Positions 1 through 8,175 of a stretch of 64,000 nt of DNA are shown here, piece after piece. Positions within the stretch are counted from its first letter, which is position 1, and each line of letters opens with the position of its first letter. The notes beneath the pieces were generated by a model that worked only from the letters and a program-made list of their open reading frames with translations, was not told where the DNA came from and did no database searches. Origin of the DNA: Tectiglobus sp965223355 (lineage in GTDB: Bacteria; Pseudomonadota; Alphaproteobacteria; Rhizobiales; Hyphomicrobiaceae); contig CBDCWE010000003.1 of assembly GCA_965223355.1 (NCBI GenBank), forward strand, positions 2,418,001 to 2,482,000, given 5' to 3'. The position numbers were made by a program, and so were the translations under genes.

Positions 1-837
1 CCGGATGGATCTCGGGCTGTGGCGCTCCTTCTTGCGGCGCAGAAAGAAGCACAGGTTGTGGATGTCCATCGGATGGAACGTGATGCGATGAGTCGGCAGC
101 GTCATCGCCGAGCTGACCTGCAGGAAACCTTTCATCCACGTATCAGGCAGGTCGATCTTCTGTTCGAAGATTTCCTGGCCCTGCTGTGTTGCAGCGGCGA
201 ACCCGGCCTGCTCGATACGCAACTCTGTTTTGCGATAGCTGCGGATCTGTTGGAACGCGTGGTAGAGGTCCCAGGAATAATCAACGTTAGTGACGCCGTT
301 GTGGAACTCACCGACGTCATCGAACATTTCCAGGTCGCAGCTCAGCCGTCCGTAGGTCGATTCATCGCTCGAAAAGCATTCGAACGAGATCTCATCCGGA
401 TGCACCGCGATAACAGGATCCAGCACGATCCAGGCGTTGTGGTTGGTTTTGTAGATCCAGTCGAAATAGCGTTGTTGCGCCTTGTTGTAGGGCGACATGA
501 TTTCGTTTTGCCGGCTTCTCAGCCCATGCAGCTCTTCGCGCAGAGCGGCGACTTTTTCTGAGGCCGCCTTGCCAGTGCTGGCCGCCTCCGCAAGCATCTG
601 GTCCGTCTGGGTTTCGAGCCAGGCAAAATACTCCGTTCGGTCCTTGGGCTTGAAGCGCATGTCGGACACGACGACATGGTGTAACGTCGAAATCGCCTCT
701 CGGAAATTGACGTGGTTTGAGACGTTGCCCACGAAGTAAGCAGGTTCGCGCAGGAGATCCGGCGAGAAACTTACCGAGGAGGCATCGCGGCCATGACTGA
801 CGCCACTTTGGCCCGCGTATCGGCTCGTGACTTCCAT
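1..837 (-). CDS. SWIM zinc-finger-family-like protein, N-terminal part (leaves the window)
   Basis: An uninterrupted minus-strand frame of 279 codons begins at ATG 837-835 and leaves the window at base 1, so its C-terminus is not visible. The start codon overlaps the upstream WGR-HEAT stop (TAATG), which implies translational coupling. Residues roughly 70-115 are rich in Glu, Lys and Leu and look like a coiled coil. Stretches such as FVGNVSNHVNFREAI, VVVSDMRFKPKDR and YFDWIYKTNHNAWIVLDP look conserved rather than random. From memory they resemble the N-terminus of long bacterial proteins that carry a C-terminal SWIM zinc finger and sit beside WGR, MoxR and VWA genes. The zinc-finger cysteines would be outside the window, so this identity is an inference. 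That the gene is real is well supported by frame length, coupling and codon use. Confidence 0.6.
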   Translation of the reverse strand, partial: MEVTSRYAGQSGVSHGRDASSVSFSPDLLREPAYFVGNVSNHVNFREAISTLHHVVVSDMRFKPKDRTEYFAWLETQTDQMLAEAASTGKAASEKVAALREELHGLRSRQNEIMSPYNKAQQRYFDWIYKTNHNAWIVLDPVIAVHPDEISFECFSSDESTYGRLSCDLEMFDDVGEFHNGVTNVDYSWDLYHAFQQIRSYRKTELRIEQAGFAAATQQGQEIFEQKIDLPDTWMKGFLQVSSAMTLPTHRITFHPMDIHNLCFFLRRKKERHSPRSIR

Positions 838-3800
838 TAGTGAGCCCCCTCCGCACGAGCCGAACGAATTTCAGGGGCGAGAATTTTTGCGCCCGGAATA
901 AGTTCCGGCATCTTCGTCTTCAGACGGACGATGTGCTCCAGCACACGGGCTTTGTCAGAAACGGCACAAGTCGCCGATACCGTTTCGAGAAGCTGGGCCA
1001 GAATACCCAGGGTCTGGGCGTTGCCGGTTTCAATTTCCGCTTCCAGAAAGCGATGGATCTGATCCTTTGCGGCGCGGCTGGTGAAGACGCGTGACAGGAT
1101 CGTTCGCAGAGCAGGCTCGACTTTGCGGATGCGAGCCGGGTCGCCGGCGGCATATTCGCGAATGAGCCGCGCGATTGTCAGCCTGAAGCCGGCAGCCGGG
1201 TGTTCGCTGAGCCGCATTAGAAAGAACTCCGCGTGCTCCTTGGTAAACATGTCGCCGAGTATCTCGCGGCCGAAGCGCTGTGCCGGCAATGTCGTGCAGT
1301 CACACAGGCCAACCACGGCTTCGGGCGACCAGTCTTGCGGTTGCACGCGCCGGCGAACCATGTCATAGGCCGCCTCGCGGCTGTCGTCCCATTCGCCGTC
1401 GAGCAGCGAGAAGATCTCGTTGGGTGCTGCGCGCACCTCGTCAATGCGATGGTCAAGCGCTGTGAGCGCCCACTGCCGTGCGATCAGTTGATCATTGTTG
1501 CCAATGCGCGCGATCTTGCGCAGGGAAAAGTCCGTTGCTGAGAAGCCCTGGAGGGACGATGCCCCGACGCGGCGGGCAGGCTCGGACCGCGCGCGCAGCA
1601 GGCTCCAGGTTAGATCCGCGCCCCGTTCTCGAACTGCTTCGAGCAGCGGTCCTTGCATCGTTGCAACGATATCATCGCGCACGCCTTCAAACTCTTCAGC
1701 GCGATAGAGCACGTGCAACAGCTTGGTGGTGAGGCGGCCGGCGGCTTGTCGGTCGTTGGCGGCAATTGCGATCGCCGCGCTGCGCGCCGCCGTGCGTGCG
1801 CGATCGACCGGTGAAACCAGGAAAGCGGCGACGAGTTCTTCGTGCTTGCTCAGCTCTTCAATTCCGGCGTTGGCGAGCAGTTCCGCTGCGGCGGCCTGAA
1901 TATCACCGTCCTCACTTTGGGCCAATGTGTATGGGTCGAATGCCGTCAATCCATCGGGCCGAATGGCCGCCAAGAGAATTGCGAGCAGTTGTGGGGGAAC
2001 ATCTGATGACTGCGAGAGTGACACCAATTGCGACAGATCAGCGGCCTTCACCGCATTGGCGAAATTCTCGGCCAGCAGTTCGGCTGCAAGGCGCACGTTG
2101 TGCTTGTCTTCGCGCAACTGGTCCTGCGCCCAAGCCTGTATTCGCGCTTGATCCAGCACTTCGACCAGTACGTTTTGCGCGTTCGTATGGCGTGCATGCT
2201 GCGCCCAGAACTCCGACTGCCATGCCTTGGTGGCGTCACGCACCGCCAGGATCAACTCAGCGGCAAGAGCGCTGTTGGTCGTGATCAGGTCGGGTCGTGC
2301 GTTTGTTATGGTCTTGCCAAGCTGCAAGGAGTCCGGCCGGTTCGCGCGAAACAGCGCGGGGATGATTTCAGCGCTGATTTGGCCGTTGGCAAACTGAGCC
2401 TCAACGGTTTCGAGTGCGAAGCAATGTCGCGCATCGCTGGCGGCGGTCAGCAACGGCGCCAGAACCGACACCGGCAAAGCGAGGCAGTAGGATTGGTTGT
2501 CCTTCAGGATGCGGTGAGCGAACGAGAGCACCTGCTCGGATTTGGCCCCAATTAGTATCGACAAGACGCGATCCGGTGCTGCATCCCACAGTTTGGGGAA
2601 CGGTTCTTCGCGATGCCTCGCCTCGACTGCTCCTGGTGCCATGAAACGCCAGGTGAGGGATGCGCCGCCGGAGTGCTTCAGGCGCCGACCGCTGCCATGC
2701 AGAATGTTGTGAACAACAAACTGACGCGACAGTGCCGGGAAGTGAATGTCGACCATGGCAAATTCGCCGCTAGCCGACCACGACCACTGCGGCTTTGACG
2801 TCGGTGGATTGGCCGCCTCATCGGCGCGCATCAGACAGGCGGCCGCAAGCGCCACGTAATTCGGATCATCGAGTTGGCCAAGGCGGCGCAGATGCCGCCA
2901 GACACGTCGCCGGAAATAAGCGCGCGTGCGGTCTGACCACACGATGCTGCCATCATCCCGTCCAAGCACGCTTTCGCGTTGCACGGATCGGCCCACATGA
3001 GGGACCAAGACCCAGCCGTAGCTCTCCACGACATAGGACGGCGTCGTATCGAAGCGCTGGGCGAGGACTGCAAAGACGTCTGCATCGTCGGTGGCTTCGG
3101 CCGCCTTGAACACGCGACGTACACCGCGGAACAAAAACGGCTGCAACGGAACCTCCTCCAGAATACCGAGCAGCAACGGCCGCAACGCAGGCACGTGATG
3201 GGACAGCAGGTAAAGATCAACAATCGCTTGTTGCTGTTCTGCCTCGTCGACCCGGGCGCTACCGTCACCCTTGTACATTGAAGCGAGAGCAAGCCGAAGA
3301 TAGTCGAGTACGTCCTGGCAGGCAGTCGCATCACGTGCACTTTGCAGAGCATCCACAACAGGCTCGGGCAGAGCAGCCCGAAGCCGCGCAACTTCAGCTT
3401 CGCTTGAGGACAACAACGACAGTGAAATGTTCGCGGCGCCGGACACCGTCGGATCGGTTCGTTCAGCCAACAGCTGCAAGCCTGCAATGATGATATCCGG
3501 CTGCCCGTGGCCGCAGCGCAACAGAGCATAGGGGAGGACCCGGGCCGCGGCTTGTTCGGCATCGCGGCAATAGTCGGCCAGTATCGGTGCGGCCGCGGCC
3601 AATCGGACCTGGCCGACCCGCCAAATCAGCTTTGCCGCCGCTGCATCGGGCAGTCTTGCGAGCCCGTCCAACAGCACCATCAAGCGGGCGGAGCGGGGGT
3701 GCTTGACATCGTCATCGACCGCATCGACCGCGCTCGGCGTGGCGCTGCCTGCAACCGTGGTCAGCCAGGCTTCGCTGCCGGATGGATCGCTATAGCCGTG

Positions 3801-4025
3801 GTTGCGGCGCGACAATACGAGGCTGTCGAAAATCTGTTCGGCCAATTGCCGCGAAACAGGATCGCGAGTGCGGGTGCCCTCCTGCAGCTCACTGCCGGCC
3901 CAGCCGTAACGATAGTTGACGTTGTAGCGGTCGGCATCGTCACGGTCCAATTCAACGAGGTCGATCTCGTAAATTCGCTCCCGGCCCGCCCGCAGGACAA
4001 GTCGTTTCGACCTCACGGTTTTCAC
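837..4025 (-). CDS. WGR domain protein with long HEAT-repeat array (MolR/DUF4132-like)
   Basis: A protein of about 1062 residues. I chose GTG 4025 because a GGGGG ribosome-binding tract lies about 5 bases upstream and the N-terminus then starts directly in the domain; the frame is open to 4118 without a domain there. Residues 5-85 form a WGR domain: the core YRYGWAGSELQEGT at about 38-51 is followed by the conserved helix and RNHGY end. From about residue 100 to the C-terminus the sequence is almost all helical pairs rich in Ala and Leu, typical of HEAT or ARM repeats, with an aromatic insert near 380-480. WGR domains bind nucleic acid in PARPs; in bacteria WGR-HEAT proteins (MolR type) have uncertain function and occur in presumed conflict operons with AAA/MoxR and SWIM proteins. 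The downstream gene overlaps its stop codon. No catalytic domain is visible. Confidence 0.75.
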   Translation of the reverse strand: MKTVRSKRLVLRAGRERIYEIDLVELDRDDADRYNVNYRYGWAGSELQEGTRTRDPVSRQLAEQIFDSLVLSRRNHGYSDPSGSEAWLTTVAGSATPSAVDAVDDDVKHPRSARLMVLLDGLARLPDAAAAKLIWRVGQVRLAAAAPILADYCRDAEQAAARVLPYALLRCGHGQPDIIIAGLQLLAERTDPTVSGAANISLSLLSSSEAEVARLRAALPEPVVDALQSARDATACQDVLDYLRLALASMYKGDGSARVDEAEQQQAIVDLYLLSHHVPALRPLLLGILEEVPLQPFLFRGVRRVFKAAEATDDADVFAVLAQRFDTTPSYVVESYGWVLVPHVGRSVQRESVLGRDDGSIVWSDRTRAYFRRRVWRHLRRLGQLDDPNYVALAAACLMRADEAANPPTSKPQWSWSASGEFAMVDIHFPALSRQFVVHNILHGSGRRLKHSGGASLTWRFMAPGAVEARHREEPFPKLWDAAPDRVLSILIGAKSEQVLSFAHRILKDNQSYCLALPVSVLAPLLTAASDARHCFALETVEAQFANGQISAEIIPALFRANRPDSLQLGKTITNARPDLITTNSALAAELILAVRDATKAWQSEFWAQHARHTNAQNVLVEVLDQARIQAWAQDQLREDKHNVRLAAELLAENFANAVKAADLSQLVSLSQSSDVPPQLLAILLAAIRPDGLTAFDPYTLAQSEDGDIQAAAAELLANAGIEELSKHEELVAAFLVSPVDRARTAARSAAIAIAANDRQAAGRLTTKLLHVLYRAEEFEGVRDDIVATMQGPLLEAVRERGADLTWSLLRARSEPARRVGASSLQGFSATDFSLRKIARIGNNDQLIARQWALTALDHRIDEVRAAPNEIFSLLDGEWDDSREAAYDMVRRRVQPQDWSPEAVVGLCDCTTLPAQRFGREILGDMFTKEHAEFFLMRLSEHPAAGFRLTIARLIREYAAGDPARIRKVEPALRTILSRVFTSRAAKDQIHRFLEAEIETGNAQTLGILAQLLETVSATCAVSDKARVLEHIVRLKTKMPELIPGAKILAPEIRSARAEGAH

Positions 4026-4858
4026 GCGACACCCCCGGCAAAATGTTCCGATCCCACACCTTCGATTACAACCGAAACCGTTGGTTGAACTCGACAGCCT
4101 CGATCGTATACTGCGCAATTTGACGAGATCAACTCTCGCGCTCAGTGGAAACAGTTATTTCGATATTGGGTAAGGCGGGCGACGCTTCCGCGCGCCAGCT
4201 CAGCCGCCGCGACGTTCGTGAGGTGTTCACCGACGGCCGTGCATGGCCGCGCGATTAAACAGCGCCGACCCGTGCGGTGGCTGAACGCGCGGGACGGACG
4301 GGCCCGCGCGCGTCAACCCGCCGTCGGTAACCACAACGCCGTGATCCGGTCGATGGGTCACAGGACGCGCGGCGGACGTTGAGCGGATCATCTGCGGTAG
4401 GCCTGTCGACCGGCGGGTTGACGTCTTCGATCCTCTCGACGGTTCTATGCTACGCCGCACTGGCGAGAGGTTGGAGCAACCTGCCGTTAATCGGATTGAG
4501 AACGCTCGCGATCACCGGCTGATAGTTGCTGCACACCGCAAATGCGGTCATCTTTGTGCGCAGGGCAAGGTGGCTTTGTGCACAGGGCGAGATGGCGAAC
4601 TGGTAAGATATATCGCAGAGAAGGCGCCCTGCCTCGCGCAGGGTTTGCGCTCACGGGCTGAGCCAGCCGTGGTCAGGCTGGGCCGGCGTGCGGCAACGGC
4701 GCGGGGCGCAGTTGCGAGCCTGCACAGTGGCTGCGGCTGATTGCTACAGGTGCAATCGGGTCAGCTTTTGGATCAGCTTTGTCGAGCGGCCGAAATCGGC
4801 TTGGCCCCCAAAATCGGCTTGGCCCAATGTCATCCGGCAGACGATTGGAGGAAATCTT
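4026..4858. other. Intergenic region between the divergent WGR-HEAT and PhyH genes
   Basis: 833 bases with no convincing gene. Short frames on either strand have no recognisable domain or good start. A 15-base unit (AAATCGGCTTGGCCC) is repeated at 4793 and 4811, just before the PhyH ribosome-binding site. The region must contain both divergent promoters, but I could not identify -35/-10 boxes with confidence. Confidence 0.6.
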
Positions 4859-5695
4859 ATGACCAGCAGGCTCACGGTAGCCGACATCGCGAGATATCAC
4901 GAGGATGGATACGTCTTTCTTCGCAAGTTGTTTGATGCAGAGGAAATCGATCTCCTGCGGCGCGCCATGGAACAAGATCCGGCAATTCGGGAGCACTCTC
5001 TCCTGCGAGCCGATCAGGAAGGCGGTGCGACGCGCATCTCGCTGTGGAACCGAGCCGGCGACAGCGTCTACGGCCTCGCCGCGCGATGCGAGCGCATTGT
5101 CGATGCGGCCGAAGCACTGATCGGGGAACCCGTTTATCATTTTCAGTCGAAACTGACCGCCAAAGATCCCAAGGTCGGCGGCGCCTGGGAGTGGCATCAG
5201 GACTACGGCTATTGGTATTACAACGGCTGCCTCGAACCGAAAATGTTGAGCTTCATGATCGCCCTCGATCGCACCGATACCGACAACGGCTGTCTGAAGC
5301 TGGTTCGCGGATCGCACAAGCTCGGCCGTATCGATCACCTCCAGGTGTCACCGGAACAGAACGCAGCCGACCCGGAGCGCATGGTGCACATCCTGGCCAA
5401 GCACGACCTCATTGACTGTATCCTGGAACCGGGTGATGTCGTCGCCTTCCACGGCAACACCCTGCACCGGTCCGACCAGAACCGATCCGACAAGCGCCGC
5501 TGGACCTTGCTGTGCTGCTACAATGCCGTCAGCAACGACACCTACAATAGAGACGATGATCGCTACTATGTTCCGCTTGAAAAGGTCCCCGACAGTGCAA
5601 TCAAAGAGGCCGGGTTGAAGTTTGCCGCCGGCGATCAAGAACATTTCGCATCGACACCCTTTGTACCTGAGGCCAAACCCGCATCGTCGGTCTGA
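4859..5695 (+). CDS. Phytanoyl-CoA dioxygenase (PhyH) family protein
   Basis: 278 residues. Start ATG 4859 has a strong GGAGG about 7 bases upstream; the frame is open further upstream, but without a ribosome-binding site. The double-stranded beta-helix iron site is visible: H113-x-D115 in EWHQDYGYW and the distal H203 in NTLHRSDQN, with downstream Arg residues able to bind 2-oxoglutarate. The family comprises Fe(II)/2-oxoglutarate-dependent oxygenases that hydroxylate lipids or small molecules; the ectoine hydroxylase EctD belongs to it. There are no ectoine genes nearby and the neighbours give no hint, so the substrate is unknown. It is a stand-alone cytoplasmic protein of normal family length. 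Confidence 0.85.
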   Translation: MTSRLTVADIARYHEDGYVFLRKLFDAEEIDLLRRAMEQDPAIREHSLLRADQEGGATRISLWNRAGDSVYGLAARCERIVDAAEALIGEPVYHFQSKLTAKDPKVGGAWEWHQDYGYWYYNGCLEPKMLSFMIALDRTDTDNGCLKLVRGSHKLGRIDHLQVSPEQNAADPERMVHILAKHDLIDCILEPGDVVAFHGNTLHRSDQNRSDKRRWTLLCCYNAVSNDTYNRDDDRYYVPLEKVPDSAIKEAGLKFAAGDQEHFASTPFVPEAKPASSV

Positions 5696-5888
5696 TGTGG
5701 CTGCGGTAACGGCATTCTGACGGTCGCGCCGGTTCGTGTTCCTTTACCGACACGTCGTTTGCGAAGTGTCCGCGCCCGAAAACCAAAGCGTTTCAGGGTC
5801 GGCCTGAACTATCTCGCCGCCGCTCCCGCGCCCGGCTGGGCCGACCCGCCTGCGGCGGACATGATCCAACCAACGCGAAAGACGAAAG

Positions 5889-6323
5889 ATGCTTGCAGCA
5901 ACGGTATTGACGGCAGTCACGACAGCATTGACCATTCTCATCCACTACGAAGCACTGCAGCTTCTGCATCGCTGGCATCAACACCCCTGGGGCGGCATGC
6001 GATTGAAGGTTGTTTCCGGGGTCTTCCTGCTGTTTGGCGCCCACTCGATGGAGATTTGGCTGTTTGCGGCAACGATCTTCATCGCCAAAAACCATATGGC
6101 ACTTGGCGGTTTGGACGGTGCGTTCGCCGAAACGTGGCGCGATTACCTCTACATTTCCGTGGTCACGTACGCCTCGGTCGGTTACGGCGACATCCGACCG
6201 ACCGGTTTCATTCGCACGATATGCGGGTTTGAGGCGCTCACCGGCATCATGATGATGTCATGGTCGGCCGCCTACACGGTGTTCAGACTGCAAGATCACT
6301 GGGGCGGCGTCAGGCCGAGATAG
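5889..6323 (+). CDS. Two-TM potassium channel family protein
   Basis: 144 residues, start ATG 5889. A hydrophobic N-terminal segment (1-20), a second (about 40-66), a pore loop and a third hydrophobic segment (about 107-130) can be seen. The selectivity filter is SVGYGD at 96-101, close to the canonical TVGYGD of K+ channels, so it should form a tetrameric inner-membrane potassium channel. No RCK or cyclic-nucleotide domain is attached, so gating is unclear. It follows the PhyH gene on the same strand by about 190 bases; the gap contains a short palindromic GC motif (5848-5862) shared with other intergenic sites in the window. It lies alone and a link to its neighbours is not evident. Confidence 0.85.
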   Translation: MLAATVLTAVTTALTILIHYEALQLLHRWHQHPWGGMRLKVVSGVFLLFGAHSMEIWLFAATIFIAKNHMALGGLDGAFAETWRDYLYISVVTYASVGYGDIRPTGFIRTICGFEALTGIMMMSWSAAYTVFRLQDHWGGVRPR

Positions 6324-6879
6324 GTTGTCAGATCGGCGGGCACAGGACGCCGCCGTGCTCACCATAGCGCACGCCATGCTTTGGCACGCCGTCTTGCTCA
6401 CGAACCAGGGCAGCGCATCTCAATGCGTCATTTTGGATGATAGAGACCATTAGGGACCCTCTGACTAAGTCCGAGGTCCAGGGGATCATCCCCTGGTCGG
6501 GGTGTTTGAGGGGCTGAAAGCCCCTCAAGGATCGCCGCAAGGCGGCGATTGGCGCCGCCGGAACCGGGGATTGAGCCGCGGCACGTGTGATCGGCCGACG
6601 GATTTCGGGCATCTTAGTGGACTGCTTAGGCCAACACCTCAAGAAGCCTGCGGGGTGAGTGTGCGGCTGTTGGCCGGTCCGACAGTTTGATGCGACGCAG
6701 ATCGACGCGCCTGCAACAGTTCAGCTTGTGTTCATAGTCGTCATTGTAGACCAGTCTCGACAATGATCGCCATTATACTACAGAGCAACCAAACGGCTCC
6801 GGGTTGGTCGCGTGCCGATGCCAACCGCGGCGGTGGTGCGCAAGACGCGGACGGTTGGTGCGGCAAGTCGGAGGGGAAC
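6324..6879. other. Intergenic region with a repeat element
   Basis: 556 bases without a supported gene. The left half carries a copy of a hairpin-rich repeat (6457-6555) that recurs inverted at 12328-12492. A minus-strand frame at 6328-6642 crosses that repeat and is not credible as a gene. The rest, 6556-6879, shows nothing I can name. Confidence 0.6.
6457..6555 (-). repeat. Hairpin-rich dispersed repeat (family C), copy 1
   Basis: A segment with successive stem-loops (CCAGGGGATCATCCCCTGG and GAGGGGCTGAAAGCCCCTC) is followed by a third small hairpin, CGCCGCAAGGCGGCG. Reverse-complemented, the first part matches 12420-12492 nearly base for base. It looks like a degenerate non-autonomous element. 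Confidence 0.75.
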
Positions 6880-7095
6880 GTGCGCTTTCGAGCCTGGACA
6901 AAGTTGGCAACGGCCGTGCTGCTGGCTACCGCAATGACGCTGGCCGGATCCGGTCTTGCACCGCAGCGCGCGGAGGCCAGTGCCTGCGCGCGGGCCTGCT
7001 ATGCTGCGCATGCCCAATGCCGCAAGCGCACCAGGGGCAAGCCAATGTGCGAACAAAGGCTGCACGACTGCCTGCGCCAGTGCGTGAACCGGTAA
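6880..7095 (+). CDS. Small secreted six-cysteine protein
   Basis: 71 residues. Start GTG 6880 is preceded by GGAGGGG at good spacing; upstream codons in the same frame lack a site. Residues 1-31 form a typical signal peptide (basic start, hydrophobic core, small residues before the likely cleavage after AEA). The mature part of about 40 residues has six cysteines in a mirror-symmetric pattern: C-x3-C-x6-C-x9-C-x6-C-x3-C. Twin CX3C pairs on two helices normally make a disulfide-stapled helical hairpin. The mature peptide is strongly basic. I do not recognise a named family; a periplasmic structural or antimicrobial-like peptide is possible but is only a guess. Confidence 0.65.
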   Translation: MRFRAWTKLATAVLLATAMTLAGSGLAPQRAEASACARACYAAHAQCRKRTRGKPMCEQRLHDCLRQCVNR

Positions 7096-7177
7096 CTTGG
7101 CACGGGCCCGATTTCCCGCTTCGTGTCCGGTCAAGCCAGGATGGCTCACTCACCCGACGGCTGAACCGCGGGGCTGC

Positions 7178-7720
7178 TTAACCAGCTGCCTGCAACAGCC
7201 ACTGTCCGATCTCGGCCAAGGCAAAGCCAAAGCCCAGCGCCGCACCGGCCCACAGCAACGACGATAGCACACTGGCGATGATGAACGCGCGCGCCGGCAT
7301 CGCAATGACGCCTGCGGTAACCGACACGAACGGGCGAATGCCAAACGAGAACTTGCCCAAGATGAACGCAAACCAGCCCCAGCGATGAAACACGTAGTGG
7401 CTACGCTCGATCAGCGCCGGGTATTGGCGAAACGGCCATAGCCTGGGAATGTCATGCTGCAGATAACGGCCCATCGCGAATGATATACTGTCGCCGAGGA
7501 CAGCCCCGGCGGTGGCGGCGATCCACAACAGCCCGATCGGGCCGCCGATGGCGCTGTAACTTGAGCCAATGCCGGCCAGGAACAGCGACGAGGGCACCAG
7601 GATCGCTAACAGAACAATGCTCTCTGCAAAACCGGCGCAGAAAACAGCGAGGATCGCGTAGGACTGGTGGTTGTCCAGCCACGCGAGTGCCATTGACATT
7701 GCGCTGCCAAAGTCCGTCAT
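7178..7720 (-). CDS. DedA/SNARE-associated family membrane protein
   Basis: 180 residues from ATG 7720; the frame is open to 7942, but the extra N-terminus is hydrophilic, arginine-rich and unlike the family. The sequence shows the DedA layout: N-terminal hydrophobic segment, re-entrant loop with VLGDSISFAMGR around residues 83-94, an amphipathic stretch, then KFSFGIRPFVSVTAG around 122-136 with the conserved Arg-Pro, and two C-terminal membrane helices. DedA proteins are inner-membrane, proton-coupled lipid flippases; some move undecaprenyl phosphate or phosphatidylethanolamine. The gene is isolated, and its substrate cannot be read from the sequence. The N-terminal Met could also be one of the next two in-frame ATGs. 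Confidence 0.85.
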   Translation of the reverse strand: MTDFGSAMSMALAWLDNHQSYAILAVFCAGFAESIVLLAILVPSSLFLAGIGSSYSAIGGPIGLLWIAATAGAVLGDSISFAMGRYLQHDIPRLWPFRQYPALIERSHYVFHRWGWFAFILGKFSFGIRPFVSVTAGVIAMPARAFIIASVLSSLLWAGAALGFGFALAEIGQWLLQAAG

Positions 7721-8175
7721 CGTCGCCACAATGTTTGCCCCATGCCATAAGGCGCGCCCGAACCGTTCCGCTCCTGGCCGCCCCAAGCCGATGATCTGAC
7801 GGGCGCCCGGCAGCGAAGCGGGCCGGCGATGCCAGTCCGCCTCAGGCGGACATGATCCGCCGGTAGGATCACAGCTTTGTATTGAGACATTATGGAGGCC
7901 CCGACAATGGCGGTCCCAAAAACTCTTGAAATCACTGAACAAAGATCACAGATCAAGTTGCATGGCCTGTGCTGACATGTGCTAAGGTGTCACTGGACAG
8001 AGTTGCATGCTCGACGGAACTGGTTAATCATGCCAATGCTCTACCGCGCACGCAGAACTGACTGTGGAGCAATTGAATTCACGCCTTATTGAAGTCACAG
8101 GTTACGCACTTGCGATGGTGGGACGGTGCGTTCTCGCCAACCACGAGCACCCAGATCTGAGGAATAGATAAACCG
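7721..8175. other. Intergenic region upstream of btaA
   Basis: 455 bases between the divergent dedA-like gene and btaA. It contains a perfect short palindrome, TCCGCCTCAGGCGGA, near 7837, similar to GC palindromes elsewhere in the window. I looked for a Pho box before btaA; direct repeats of CTGTCAT type with 4-base spacing are not convincing here. No gene is supported. Confidence 0.5.

Noticed and set aside
19..561. Plus-strand frame of 180 codons
   Set aside because: It is antisense to the coupled minus-strand gene at 1-837, which has conserved-looking sequence and a logical start.
4447..4740. Plus-strand frame of 97 codons before the PhyH gene
   Set aside because: No domain, no ribosome-binding site, and composition unlike the neighbouring genes.
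6328..6642. Minus-strand frame of 104 codons
   Set aside because: Runs through the dispersed hairpin repeat; the encoded peptide reflects the repeat sequence.
7980..8170. Pho box before btaA
   Set aside because: GTGTCAC and AAGTCAC occur, but no second half with the right 11-base period; not reported as a site.
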